A stretch of 64,000 nucleotides of DNA from Bradyrhizobium sp. 139 (GTDB lineage: Bacteria > Pseudomonadota > Alphaproteobacteria > Rhizobiales > Xanthobacteraceae): the NCBI RefSeq assembly GCF_023074175.1, contig NZ_JADPKS010000128.1:1-64000 (forward strand). The letters are read 5' to 3'. The notes under the pieces were generated by a model. It was not told the DNA's origin and made no database searches. It was given only the letters and a program-made list of their open reading frames with translations. Within the stretch, counting starts at the first letter, position 1. Each line of letters starts with the position of its first letter. Positions 1 through 8,199 of this stretch are shown here, piece by piece. Made by a program: the position numbers and the translations under genes.

Positions 1-95
1 TCGGTCGCCCTCATGCAGTTGCGCTTCACTTCGCTCGTTGTGATCAACTCACGATGGGACTTTCACCCATAAGAGTGCACCCATGCTGGGCGCAC
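1..95 (-). mobile_element. 5' end of a group II intron (class C-like), cut by the window edge
   Basis: Read on the minus strand from position 95, the sequence opens with GTGCGCCCAGCATGGGTG, followed by a GGGTGAAAGTCCC hairpin and an AGGGCGACCGA stretch. This is the order of motifs at the 5' end of bacterial group II introns, and it most resembles the class C type as I remember that consensus. The element starts only a few bases past the T-tract of the rplS terminator, and class C introns are known to insert behind intrinsic terminators. The maturase gene and domains V and VI would lie outside the window, so completeness cannot be judged. Confidence 0.6.
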
Positions 96-100
96 CAAAC

Positions 101-128
101 AAAAAAACGCGGGGCATTTGGCCCCGCG
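101..128 (-). terminator. Intrinsic terminator of the ffh-rplS operon
   Basis: On the minus strand an 8-bp GC stem (CGCGGGGC against GCCCCGCG, loop of 5) is followed by seven T residues. It lies about 30 bases after the rplS stop. The T-tract continues as GTTTG and then meets the putative intron start. Confidence 0.85.
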
Positions 129-156
129 CTTCTCGAAACTCGTCTGTGAGCGGAGC

Positions 157-537
157 TTACTGGTTGACGGCCTTGGCGTGCTCAGTCTTCTCGACGATGC
201 GGGCCGACTTGCCGCGGAGGCTGCGGAGGTAATAGAGCTTGGCGCGACGCACCTTGCCGCGACGCACCACCTTGATCGAGTCGATCATGGGCGACATCAC
301 CGGGAACACGCGCTCGACGCCCTCGCCGTAGGAGATCTTGCGCACGGTGAAGCTCTCGTTGAGGCCACCGCCGGAACGGCCGATGCAGACGCCTTCATAG
401 GCCTGCACCCGGGTGCGGTCGCCTTCGACGACCTTCACGTTGACGATCACGGTATCGCCGGGGCCGAACTCCGGAATGTCCTTGCTGGCGGATAGCTTGT
501 CGAATTGCTCTTTTTCGAGCTGTTGGATCAGGTTCAT
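157..537 (-). CDS. rplS: 50S ribosomal protein L19
   Basis: 126 residues, opening MNLIQQLEKEQ, with the conserved core GDTVIVNVKVVEG and a basic C-terminal part (RRGKVRRAKLYYLRSLRGK). L19 sits at the 30S-50S interface and helps form bridges with 16S rRNA. The length is normal for the family; alphaproteobacterial L19 often carries a short C-terminal tail like the one seen here (SARIVEKTEHAKAVNQ). It is the last gene of the minus-strand set ffh-rpsP-rimM-trmD-rplS, the usual bacterial order, and is followed directly by an intrinsic terminator. About 110 bases separate it from trmD. Confidence 0.97.
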   Translation of the reverse strand: MNLIQQLEKEQFDKLSASKDIPEFGPGDTVIVNVKVVEGDRTRVQAYEGVCIGRSGGGLNESFTVRKISYGEGVERVFPVMSPMIDSIKVVRRGKVRRAKLYYLRSLRGKSARIVEKTEHAKAVNQ

Positions 538-647
538 GGGTAAGTCTCCATCGGCGCGCCCAGCCTTGGAAAACGGGGGCTGCGCGAAATTCGTTTATCC
601 AGCCATTGCGGATGTGGCCGCTCCTATAAGGCAAGCTGGAGCGTTTG

Positions 648-1403
648 TCACCCGTCTGTCTTGTTTTTTGGCGTTTTTTGGCGTCCGGCCCGATTTGGGG
701 CTTTGGCCGGGATTTGGGTCCACAAATCAGGCCGCCGGGCCGCCGTCAGCGCCTCGGATTGCGCCCGCCGCCACGCCGCGACCTTGGCGTGGTCGCCGGA
801 GATCAGGATGTCCGGGATCGGAGCCCCCTCGAACAGCTGCGGGCGGGTGTATTGGGGATATTCGAGCAGGCCGTCCGAGAAACTTTCCTCGGTTCCCGAG
901 GCCTCCTTGCCCATGACGCCCGGCAGCAGCCGGACGCAGGCGTCAATCAGGGCCAGCGCCGCGATTTCGCCCCCGGACAGCACGTAATCGCCGATCGAGA
1001 CCTCCTCCAGGCCCCGTCCGTCGATCACCCGCTGGTCCACCCCCTCAAAGCGCCCGCAGACGATCAGGGGGCCCGGGCCCTGGGCGAGTTCCAGGACGCG
1101 ACCCTGGGTCAATGGCCGACCGCGCGGGCTCATCAGCAGGCGGGGTCGTTCCGGAACGATCTCAGCCGCGTCGATGGCCGCCGCCAAAACATCGGCCCGC
1201 AGCACCATGCCCGGTCCGCCGCCGGCCGGGGTGTCGTCGACGCTCCGGTGCCGGTCAGTCGCGGAGGCCCGGATGTCCCGTGCTTCCAGTTCCCAGAGAC
1301 CGGAGGCCAGCGCCCGGCCGGCCAGGCTCACGCCAAGCGGCCCCGGAAACATCTCCGGAAACAAAGTCAGCACCGTCGCGCGCCAGGGGGAGGGATTTGT
1401 CAT
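648..1403 (-). CDS. trmD: tRNA (guanine-N1-)-methyltransferase TrmD
   Basis: 251 residues. TrmD makes m1G37 in tRNAs that read codons starting with C, using S-adenosylmethionine, and so prevents +1 frameshifting. Family signatures are visible: the N-terminal TVLTLFPEMFPGPLG, DDTPAGGGPGMV, the trefoil-knot SAM-binding loop SIGDYVLSGGEIAAL, and EEYPQYTRP-type wording (LLEYPQYTRP) near residue 180. The ATG overlaps the rimM stop by four bases, so the two genes are probably translationally coupled. The C-terminus ends in a basic, Lys/Arg/Asn-rich tail. Confidence 0.97.
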   Translation of the reverse strand: MTNPSPWRATVLTLFPEMFPGPLGVSLAGRALASGLWELEARDIRASATDRHRSVDDTPAGGGPGMVLRADVLAAAIDAAEIVPERPRLLMSPRGRPLTQGRVLELAQGPGPLIVCGRFEGVDQRVIDGRGLEEVSIGDYVLSGGEIAALALIDACVRLLPGVMGKEASGTEESFSDGLLEYPQYTRPQLFEGAPIPDILISGDHAKVAAWRRAQSEALTAARRPDLWTQIPAKAPNRAGRQKTPKNKTDG

Positions 1404-1933
1404 GGCGTCCGATCTGCGTCGTCGCGCTCCTCGCCCTCGACCTCCTGCGGCAGCGCGATCACGACGCGGCCGCCGGCAAGATCGACCTCGGGCACCACCG
1501 CGTTGGTGAACGGCAGCAGCATCGTGTTGCCTTTGGGCGGCGCGATCTCGATGATGTCGCCGGCACCGAAATTATGGATCGCGAGCACGCGGCCGAGCGC
1601 GTCGCCGGCCGTGGTGACGGCGGCGAGCCCGATCAGGTCGGTGTGGTAATATTCGTCCGCGTCGGTCGCGGGCAGTTTTTCGCGCGCGACATAGAGCTCG
1701 ATGCCATTGAGCCGTTCGGCCTCATCGCGGGTCGTGACGCCCTTGAACGTCGCGACCAGATGATCCTTGGCTTCACGCGCCTGCGTGACCTCGAACTGGC
1801 GCTTGCCGTCCTTGGAGAGAAGCGGACCGTAGCGCCGCACGGCAAAGGGATCTTCCGTAAAAGTCCACAATTTGACCGCGCCGCGCACACCATGCGCGGC
1901 GCCGATCCGCGCGACGCAGATCAGCGCCGGCAT
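1400..1933 (-). CDS. rimM: Ribosome maturation factor RimM
   Basis: 177 residues. RimM binds ribosomal protein S19 and helps the 30S head (16S 3' domain) mature. The N-terminal RimM domain opens with VARIGAAHGVRGAVKLWTF, and the C-terminal PRC-barrel part holds DEYYHTDLIGL and GAGDIIEIAPPKG. An Arg/Asp/Glu-rich tail follows the PRC barrel. It lies 9 bases downstream of rpsP and overlaps trmD by 4 bases, as in the common rpsP-rimM-trmD-rplS operon. Confidence 0.96.
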   Translation of the reverse strand: MPALICVARIGAAHGVRGAVKLWTFTEDPFAVRRYGPLLSKDGKRQFEVTQAREAKDHLVATFKGVTTRDEAERLNGIELYVAREKLPATDADEYYHTDLIGLAAVTTAGDALGRVLAIHNFGAGDIIEIAPPKGNTMLLPFTNAVVPEVDLAGGRVVIALPQEVEGEERDDADRTP

Positions 1934-1942
1934 GGCCTAGCC

Positions 1943-2275
1943 TTAACCCTTCGCGGCGGCTTCGGCCTGCGCCTTGCGCTCCTTGCGCGGCACGGCCTTC
2001 TGCGGGTTGTTGCGCGCTTCGCGCTTCTTGACGCCGGCGGCGTCGAGGAAACGCGCCACGCGGTCGGACGGCTGCGCGCCCTTGGCGACCCAGGCCTTCA
2101 CCTTGTCCATGTCGAGCTTGAGGCGAGCTTCGTTGTCCTTCGGCAGCAGCGGGTTGAAATAGCCGAGACGCTCGATGAAGCGGCCGTCGCGCGGGAAGCG
2201 CGAGTCGGCGACGACGACGTGATAGACGGGACGCTTCTTGGTGCCTGCGCGAGCGAGGCGGATAACGACGGACAT
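1943..2275 (-). CDS. rpsP: 30S ribosomal protein S16
   Basis: 110 residues from the ATG at 2275. The N-terminus MSVVIRLARAGTKKRPVYHV matches the family closely, and the open frame further upstream runs into a palindromic repeat, so that extension is not coding. S16 is an early assembly protein that binds the 16S 5' domain. The motif DGRFIERLGYFNPL is present at about residues 30-43. The Ala/Lys/Glu-rich C-terminal extension after residue 85 is usual in alphaproteobacteria. The start is preceded by AGGAGA, a good ribosome binding site. Confidence 0.96.
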   Translation of the reverse strand: MSVVIRLARAGTKKRPVYHVVVADSRFPRDGRFIERLGYFNPLLPKDNEARLKLDMDKVKAWVAKGAQPSDRVARFLDAAGVKKREARNNPQKAVPRKERKAQAEAAAKG

Positions 2276-2312
2276 CTGGTTCTCCTGAGTGTCGGTTAAT
2301 TGAAAAGTTAGC

Positions 2313-2424
2313 TCGTCATTCCGGGGCGCGCCGGTAGGCGCGAACCCGGAATCCATCGAGCCGCACACGCGCGGAGGAATGGATTCCGGGCTCGCGCCTA
2401 CCGGCGCGCCCCGGAATGACGAGG
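2313..2424. repeat. Interspersed palindromic repeat, family A
   Basis: Two arms of about 45 bases (2313-2357 and 2380-2424) are near-perfect inverted copies around a 22-base spacer. The arm ends read CTCGTCATTCCGGGGCGCG. Related copies lie at 20406-20513 and 29296-29402. This copy sits between ffh and rpsP. Confidence 0.85.
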
Positions 2425-2437
2425 CGAGAGAGCGCCC

Positions 2438-3991
2438 TCATTTCTTCTTCCCCAGTCCGGGGAAGCCGCCGAGCCCGGGCAGGGTCGGCTTGCCGCTGAG
2501 GCCCGTGAGCCCCGGCACATTCGGGAGGCCCTGGCGCAGACCCGGGGGCAGGTCCTTTGGCAGGCTGGGCAAGCCCTGGCCACCACCACCTTGCATCTTT
2601 TCCTGCAGGGCCTTCATCTCTTCCGGCGAGGGCGGTTTCATGCCGCCGCCAAAGCCCATCGCCTGGGCGATGCCGGCGAGCGGGCCGCGCTTGCCCGAGC
2701 CCATGGCCTTCATCACATCGGCCATGTTCCGGTGCATCTTGAGCAGCTTGTTGACCTGCTCGACGCTCTGGCCGCTTCCTGCGGCGATGCGCTTCTTGCG
2801 GCTGGCCTTGAGCAGGTCGGGATGACGCCGCTCGTCGCGCGTCATGGAATCGATCACTGCCACCTGGCGCTTCAAAATCTTGTCGTCGATGCCGGCGGCC
2901 GCGATCTGGTTCTTCATCTTGGCGATGCCGGGCATCATGCCCATCAGCCCGCTGATGCCGCCCATACTTGCCATCTGCGACAGCTGCTCGCGCATGTCGT
3001 TGAGGTCGAACTGACCCTTGCGCATGCGCTCGGCCGTGCGCGCGGCCTTTTCGGCGTCGATATTGGCGGCGGCGCGTTCGACCAGCGACACCACGTCGCC
3101 CATGCCGAGGATGCGCCCCGCAATACGGTCGGGATGGAAATCCTCCAGCGCATCGGTCTTTTCACCGGTGCCGAGCAGCTTGATCGGCTTGCCCGTAACC
3201 GCCCGCATCGACAGCGCGGCGCCGCCGCGGCCGTCGCCGTCCACCCGCGTCAGCACGATGCCGGTGAGGCCGACGCGCTCGTCGAAGGCGCGGGCGAGGT
3301 TGACGGCGTCCTGGCCGGTGAGGCTGTCCGCAACCAGCAGCACTTCATGCGGATTGGCTGCGGTCTTGATAGCTGCTGCCTCGGCCATCATTTCTTCGTC
3401 GAGCGTGGTGCGGCCGGCGGTGTCGAGCAACACGACGTCATAGCCGCCGAGCTTGCCGGCCTCGAGTGCACGCTTCGCAATCTGCGACGGCTGCTGGCCG
3501 GCGACGATCGGCAGCGTCGGAATGTCGAGGTCGCGGCCGAGCACGGCCAACTGCTCCATCGCCGCCGGGCGATAGATGTCGAGCGAAGCCATCAGCACCT
3601 TGCGCTTGTCGCGCTGGACCAGGCGGCGGGCGAGCTTTGCGGTGGTGGTGGTCTTACCGGAACCTTGCAGGCCGACCATCATGATCGGCACCGGCGGCAC
3701 GGAATTGACGTCGATGGTCTGGCTTTCGGCACCGAGCGTGTTGATCAGCTCGTCATGGACGATCTTGACCACCATCTGGCCGGGCGTGACCGACTTGACG
3801 ACAGTCGCGCCGATCGCCTGCTCACGAACCCGCTCGGTAAAACTGCGCACCACTTCGAGCGCGACATCGGCTTCCAGTAGCGCGCGGCGCACCTCGCGCA
3901 TCGCGGCGTCGACGTCCTTTTCGGTCAGCGCACCGCGCCCCGTCAGACGATCGAGGATGCCGCCAAGCCGTTCCGACAGATTGTCGAACAA
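2438..3991 (-). CDS. ffh: Signal recognition particle protein Ffh (TTG start)
   Basis: 517 residues. Ffh binds 4.5S RNA and signal sequences of nascent membrane proteins and docks with FtsY, its GTPase partner, encoded at 11586-12533. The N domain (1-90) opens FDNLSERLGGILDRL. The G domain shows G1 GLQGSGKT at about 107-114, DTAGR and TRVDGDGRGG. The Met-rich M domain spans about 330-450, followed by a Gly/Pro/Leu-rich tail ending in PGLGKKK. The only start that gives the family N-terminus is TTG at 3991, with AAAGGA 8 bases upstream; the open frame continues upstream but through repeat DNA. It heads the operon toward rplS. Confidence 0.95.
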   Translation of the reverse strand: MFDNLSERLGGILDRLTGRGALTEKDVDAAMREVRRALLEADVALEVVRSFTERVREQAIGATVVKSVTPGQMVVKIVHDELINTLGAESQTIDVNSVPPVPIMMVGLQGSGKTTTTAKLARRLVQRDKRKVLMASLDIYRPAAMEQLAVLGRDLDIPTLPIVAGQQPSQIAKRALEAGKLGGYDVVLLDTAGRTTLDEEMMAEAAAIKTAANPHEVLLVADSLTGQDAVNLARAFDERVGLTGIVLTRVDGDGRGGAALSMRAVTGKPIKLLGTGEKTDALEDFHPDRIAGRILGMGDVVSLVERAAANIDAEKAARTAERMRKGQFDLNDMREQLSQMASMGGISGLMGMMPGIAKMKNQIAAAGIDDKILKRQVAVIDSMTRDERRHPDLLKASRKKRIAAGSGQSVEQVNKLLKMHRNMADVMKAMGSGKRGPLAGIAQAMGFGGGMKPPSPEEMKALQEKMQGGGGQGLPSLPKDLPPGLRQGLPNVPGLTGLSGKPTLPGLGGFPGLGKKK

Positions 3992-4439
3992 TGCCGTTGT
4001 CCTTTGTCCTGCTTGCGCAGGGTTGCCGCAGTCACCACTGTCATGCCCCGGCTTGACCGGGGCATCCAGTACGCCGCGGCGTCTCGGTTCAAGCCAAGCC
4101 GCCTCTGGAATACTGGATCCCCGCCTTCGCGGGGGATGACCACTTCCCTCCGGAAGCGATCTTCCAAACACCTTTACGCCCGAGGGCGCACAGCGCTGTC
4201 GGGCGTTGGCCTCTGGCCTCCGGGACCAGTCGGCGGGTCGAAAAGAAAGCCTTTTCGAGAAAGTGGCGGGGTTAAACGCCGCTCGCGCCCGAAAGTCAAG
4301 GAAAGTTAGTGCGCGCGGGCATCCTTGGAAAGGCAAGGCTTTGAAAATATGCACCTTTCCGCAATGGGTTCCTTTTTCGGCGCCGCCGCCCATATAGGCG
4401 ATGATGACTTACCTCCGCTACCTTCCCTGAAGCCCGCTT
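3992..4439. other. Divergent intergenic region ffh / metallo-hydrolase
   Basis: 448 bases between two divergent genes. It holds one palindromic repeat (4040-4140). The remainder, including the AT-richer part near 4310-4400, must carry promoters for both directions, but I see no convincing -35/-10 pair. Frames open here look like non-coding read-through. Confidence 0.5.
4040..4140. repeat. Interspersed palindromic repeat, family B
   Basis: The ends are GTCATGCCCCGG and GGGGGATGAC, and the inner parts CATCCAGTA and TACTGGATC are inverted copies. Two GC hairpins are arranged as arms of one larger palindrome. Related copies are at 12543-12641 and 36442-36556. Confidence 0.85.
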
Positions 4440-5504
4440 GTGCCGATCACCCGCCGCAGGGTTTTCGGACTGCTTGCCGGGGCCGGCGCGCTGGCCGGTA
4501 TTTCGTCCTTTTGGATGTCCCGCATGAAAACCTATGATGGACCTGCCTCCGACCATTTCAACGGTCTGCACTTCTTCGATCCCGACGGTGCGCCGCCGAA
4601 ATCGCTGGGCGAGGTCCTGCGCTGGCAGTTCGGCGGCGGGCGGAAGCGCGCCACATGGCCCGACTGGGCGCCGAGCCCCCACGCCGATAGCCCTCCGGCC
4701 CGCGTCGACGGCGACAAGGTGCGGCTCTCCTTCGTCGGCCACGCGAGCTGGCTGATCCAGGCCGGCGGCCTCAACATCCTTGTCGATCCCGTCTGGTCGA
4801 TGCGGGTCTCGCCGGTCGCCTGGGCCGGGCCGAAGCGCCACAACGATCCCGGCATTTCCTTCGACAAGCTGCCGAAGATCGACGTCGTGCTGGTCTCGCA
4901 CGGGCACTACGATCATCTCGACATCGCGACGCTATCGCGGCTCGCCAAGAATTTTGCCCCGCGCGTGGTCACTCCGCTCGGCAATGACGTCACGATGCGC
5001 GGCATTGATCCCACGATCAACGTGGAGGCTTTCGACTGGCATGATCGCGTCGAGCTCGGCGGCGGCATCGCCGTGACGCTGGTGCCGACCCGGCATTGGA
5101 CCGCACGCGGCATGTTCGACCGCAACAAGGCGCTGTGGGCGAGCTTCGTGCTCGAGACGCCCGCCGGAAAGCTCTATGTGGTCTGCGATTCCGGTTATGG
5201 CGATGGCACGCATTTCCGCCGCGTCGCCGAGAAGCACGGACCGTTGCGCCTGGCGATTCTTCCCATCGGCGCCTACGAGCCGCGCTGGTTCATGCGCGAC
5301 CAGCACATGAACCCGGAGGACGCAGTGAAGGCGCTCGCGGATTGTGGCGCGCAGCAAGCGCTCGGGCATCATCACGGCACATTCCAGCTGACGGATGAAG
5401 CGATCGACGCGCCAGCCAAGGCGCTGGTCGAAGCGCTGGATGCCGCGAAGATTCCGCAGCAGCGGTTTGTGGCGATGAAGCCCGGGCAGGTGGTGGAGAT
5501 CTGA
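4440..5504 (+). CDS. MBL-fold metallo-hydrolase with Tat-type N-terminus
   Basis: 354 residues from a GTG. The N-terminus MPITRRRVFGLLAG, followed by a hydrophobic stretch, looks like a Tat signal, so export is likely. The metallo-beta-lactamase core starts near residue 90 (FVGHASWLIQAGG). Metal ligands are visible as SHGHYDHLD (about 153-161), a His in PTRHW (about 219), Asp in VCDSGYGD (about 249) and His in LGHHHGTF (about 308). This layout fits the UlaG/NAPE-PLD-like branch (phospholipase D or lactonase-type hydrolases). The substrate cannot be read from sequence. It stands alone, divergent from ffh, and ends at a palindromic repeat. Confidence 0.85.
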   Translation: MPITRRRVFGLLAGAGALAGISSFWMSRMKTYDGPASDHFNGLHFFDPDGAPPKSLGEVLRWQFGGGRKRATWPDWAPSPHADSPPARVDGDKVRLSFVGHASWLIQAGGLNILVDPVWSMRVSPVAWAGPKRHNDPGISFDKLPKIDVVLVSHGHYDHLDIATLSRLAKNFAPRVVTPLGNDVTMRGIDPTINVEAFDWHDRVELGGGIAVTLVPTRHWTARGMFDRNKALWASFVLETPAGKLYVVCDSGYGDGTHFRRVAEKHGPLRLAILPIGAYEPRWFMRDQHMNPEDAVKALADCGAQQALGHHHGTFQLTDEAIDAPAKALVEALDAAKIPQQRFVAMKPGQVVEI

Positions 5505-5524
5505 ATCCAGCCACGTACACAACT

Positions 5525-5661
5525 GTGCCCCGGACGCAGCGCAGCGTCTCTTTGACGGTGCGCTGCAGAGCCGGGGCCCATGCACCAGCACGTGCCGTTG
5601 GCTTTCTGGGTCCCGGCTCTGCGCAGCAGCGTTTCACGCTGCAGCGCGTCCGGGACACGAG
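5525..5661. repeat. Interspersed palindromic repeat, family C
   Basis: It starts GTGCCCCGGACGCAGCGCAG and ends GCGTCCGGGACACGAGA, with internal inverted parts GAGCCGGGGCCCA and TGGGTCCCGGCTC. It lies between two convergent genes. Related copies are at 13269-13391 and 44838-44980. Confidence 0.85.
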
Positions 5662-5663
5662 AG

Positions 5664-6368
5664 TCATTGCTCTTTTTGCTTGATCGCCCAGCTCACATTC
5701 ACCGTCACCGACAGCGTCTCCTCACCCGGCGCGACCGCGGCGGGCGCGGCCATCGGGGCAGCGGCCATGCGGCCCTTGAACAGCGGCACCGGGCCGCCGC
5801 CCTCGGAGACGCTGAGCGGCGCGCCCAGTGTCACGCCAGCGGCCTTGGCGTAGATCTCGGCCTTGCGGCGGGCATCGGTGACCGCCTGCTCGCGGGCGTC
5901 GTCGAGCAGCTTTGAGGCCTGCGTCACCTCGAAGGAGATATTGCCGATATCGTTGGCGCCGGCGCTGACCAGGGTGTCAATGATGCCGGCCACCTTGGTC
6001 ACGTCGCGAATTTTTACGGTGACACGATTAGAGGCGCGAAAGCCGACCACGGGCGAGGCGCCGGTGGATTTGTTCTGGCCGTATTGCGGCTGCAGCGACA
6101 GCCGCGAGGTCTGGTAATCCTTCTCGGCAAGGCCGGCGCCCTTCAGCGCCAGCAGCACCTTGCCCATCGCGGCGTTGTTGGCGTCGGAGGCTTCCTTCGC
6201 CGATTTGGCGTCATTGGCGACGCCGGCATCGATCTGCGCGAGATCGGGTGCTGCGGAAATCCTGGCTTCGCCGCTCACCGAGATGACGGACGGAAAATCG
6301 TCGGCGAGCGCGGGCATTGCCAGCAGCGTGGCGGCGAAAACGGCGGCGAAGGTGGCAGGCTTTTTCAT
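5664..6368 (-). CDS. Exported SIMPL-domain protein (DUF541)
   Basis: 234 residues from the ATG at 6368; a GTG at 6377 would add three residues and overlap the upstream stop. MKKPATFAAVFAATLLAMPALA is a clear Sec signal peptide. The mature part begins FPSVISVSGEARISAAPD, the typical opening of the SIMPL/DUF541 fold, and contains GFRASNRVTVKIRDV and VTDARRKAEIYAKAAG. Members are periplasmic or outer-membrane-associated proteins of poorly defined role; some are linked to stress resistance. It follows the GyrI-like gene directly and is probably cotranscribed with it. Confidence 0.88.
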   Translation of the reverse strand: MKKPATFAAVFAATLLAMPALADDFPSVISVSGEARISAAPDLAQIDAGVANDAKSAKEASDANNAAMGKVLLALKGAGLAEKDYQTSRLSLQPQYGQNKSTGASPVVGFRASNRVTVKIRDVTKVAGIIDTLVSAGANDIGNISFEVTQASKLLDDAREQAVTDARRKAEIYAKAAGVTLGAPLSVSEGGGPVPLFKGRMAAAPMAAPAAVAPGEETLSVTVNVSWAIKQKEQ

Positions 6369-6373
6369 CGATC

Positions 6374-7117
6374 TCACTTCAGCGGCACGAATACGTTGAT
6401 CACGAGCTTGTCCTCGGCCGTCTTGAGGGGATCGGTGAGGTATTCCTCGACAAAGGTGTCCTTGGCCTCCAGCTTCTTGTCGTCGAGATGATTGGTGATC
6501 GCCTCATAGGTGTTGTCCATGTTGTCGTAGGAACCGCGATGGACGAATTTCAGCGCCTTGCCCTCCGGCGATTTGCCGACGCTGATGTCCTTGGGCAGGT
6601 TCTTCGGGTCCTGCTCGACCGGGATTTCGGCAAGGAAGGTGAAGCCGGTGTCGTCGGTCGAGGTGTAGACGATCATGGAATTGCCGGCGGGCTTGATGCC
6701 CTGCTTGTCCAGCAGCGCGTTCAGCGCCTTGAAGGCGTCGATTAGCGTGTCGAAGGCTGAATCCCAATTGGCAGTGCCCTTGACCATCACGACCTTCTTC
6801 GGCTCGAGCGTGGTCTCCAGGCCAAAGGGATCGGCGGTCTGCACCGGGGCCGGCGTTGCGGCCGCAGCGGGCGGTGGGGCCGTTGGACCGGGTGACGGCG
6901 AAGCGCTGGCCGCAGGCGATGGCGCCGGAGAGGGCGTTGCTGCGGGCGCGGGCACGGCGCTTGCGGCCGGGGAGGGCGAAGCCGATGGTGCCGGCGAGGG
7001 GCTGGCCGACGCGGCGGGCGCCGGGCTCGGAGCCTGCGCCGGAGCGCCGGACGCGCCAAACGACATGGTCGCCGCCGGGATCAGCGCGAGCAGAGCGAAA
7101 CGACAAAAACGATTCAT
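6374..7117 (-). CDS. Exported GyrI-like (effector-binding fold) protein with Pro/Ala/Ser linker
   Basis: 247 residues. A signal peptide (about 1-24, LALIPAATMSFGASGAPAQA) is followed by a low-complexity Pro/Ala/Ser segment to about residue 85. The C-terminal domain (about 95-247) resembles the GyrI-like small-molecule-binding fold found in the effector domains of MerR/AraC regulators (phrases such as FTFLAEIPVEQD, KFVHRGSYDNMDNTYEAI and FVEEYLTDP). There is no DNA-binding domain, so it is not a transcription factor. A periplasmic ligand-binding role is inference. It is operonic with the SIMPL protein (4-base overlap or a few bases apart, depending on start). Confidence 0.75.
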   Translation of the reverse strand: MNRFCRFALLALIPAATMSFGASGAPAQAPSPAPAASASPSPAPSASPSPAASAVPAPAATPSPAPSPAASASPSPGPTAPPPAAAATPAPVQTADPFGLETTLEPKKVVMVKGTANWDSAFDTLIDAFKALNALLDKQGIKPAGNSMIVYTSTDDTGFTFLAEIPVEQDPKNLPKDISVGKSPEGKALKFVHRGSYDNMDNTYEAITNHLDDKKLEAKDTFVEEYLTDPLKTAEDKLVINVFVPLK

Positions 7118-7323
7118 TCTATTCTCCCCAAGAGCTTATCCGCCAACGCCTTACGTCCCCGAGGCATCAACCCGGCCGCGCGTCCCGGATTGCGCGAACC
7201 GCGCGGTTCTAACACGCGAGTACCGAATTCGTCCCATGACAGATGCGTCATGGCTATGGCGGCAAATCACTGGCCAACCCACCGAGGATCGCCATATAAG
7301 GCAGGCGAAACTCGGGAATTTTC

Positions 7324-8199
7324 ATGAGCGCGCTGGCCAACCACGTATTTGCCAAGATGAACGGCATCGGCAACGAGATCGTCGTGGTCGACATGCGCGA
7401 TTCCACAGCAAAGGTGACGCCGGACGACGCCCGCGTGGTCGCCTCCGCGCAGGGCGGCGTGCCCTACGACCAGCTCATGGTGCTCCAGAAGCCGCGGTTC
7501 GACGGTACCGAAGCTTTCATCAGCATCTACAACAATGACGGCTCGGAAGCCGGGGCCTGCGGCAACGGCATGCGCTGCGTGGTGCGGCGCGTCTTCGAGA
7601 AGACCGGGCAGACCACGGCGACGTTCGAGACGGGCGCCGGCCTGCTCAATTGCTGGCAGGGCCCGGCGCCCGATCTCTACACCGTCGACATGGGCGCGCC
7701 AAAGTTCGGCTGGCAGGACATCCCGCTGGCGGAAGAGTTTCGCGACACCCGCTACATCGAATTGCAGATCGGGCCGATCGACAATCCGATCCTGCATTCG
7801 CCCTCAGTGGTGAGCATGGGAAATCCGCATGCGATCTTCTGGGTCGAGGACGTCAACGCCTACGATCTCGAGCGTTTCGGCCCGCTGCTGGAAAATCACC
7901 CGATCTTCCCCGAGCGCGCCAACATTACGCTCGCCCATGTCGTCGATCGCGACCACATCACGATCCGCACCTGGGAGCGCGGCGCCGGCCTGACCAGGGC
8001 GTGCGGCTCGGCAGCCTGTGCCACGGCCGTCGCGGCGGCGCGGCTGAAGCGCGCCGATCGCAATGTCGAGATCACGCTGCCCGGCGGCAAGCTCGGCATC
8101 GAATGGCGCGAGCGCGACGACCATGTGCTGATGACGGGCACGGCGACCTTCGAATATGAGGGTCGCTTCGATCCGGCGCTTTTCGCGCCGGTCGGCTGA
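7324..8199 (+). CDS. dapF: Diaminopimelate epimerase
   Basis: 291 residues. DapF converts LL- to meso-diaminopimelate, the last common step for lysine and peptidoglycan synthesis. The N-terminal FAKMNGIGNEIVVVD is diagnostic. The two active-site cysteines sit in GACGNGMRC (about residue 79) and RACGSAACATAV (about residue 226). The length is close to the family norm. The stop TGA overlaps the ATG of mtaB (TGATG), so the two are translationally coupled. The gene is divergent from the GyrI-like gene across about 200 bases; CATATAAGG near 7290 is a possible -10 region. Confidence 0.97.
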   Translation: MSALANHVFAKMNGIGNEIVVVDMRDSTAKVTPDDARVVASAQGGVPYDQLMVLQKPRFDGTEAFISIYNNDGSEAGACGNGMRCVVRRVFEKTGQTTATFETGAGLLNCWQGPAPDLYTVDMGAPKFGWQDIPLAEEFRDTRYIELQIGPIDNPILHSPSVVSMGNPHAIFWVEDVNAYDLERFGPLLENHPIFPERANITLAHVVDRDHITIRTWERGAGLTRACGSAACATAVAAARLKRADRNVEITLPGGKLGIEWRERDDHVLMTGTATFEYEGRFDPALFAPVG

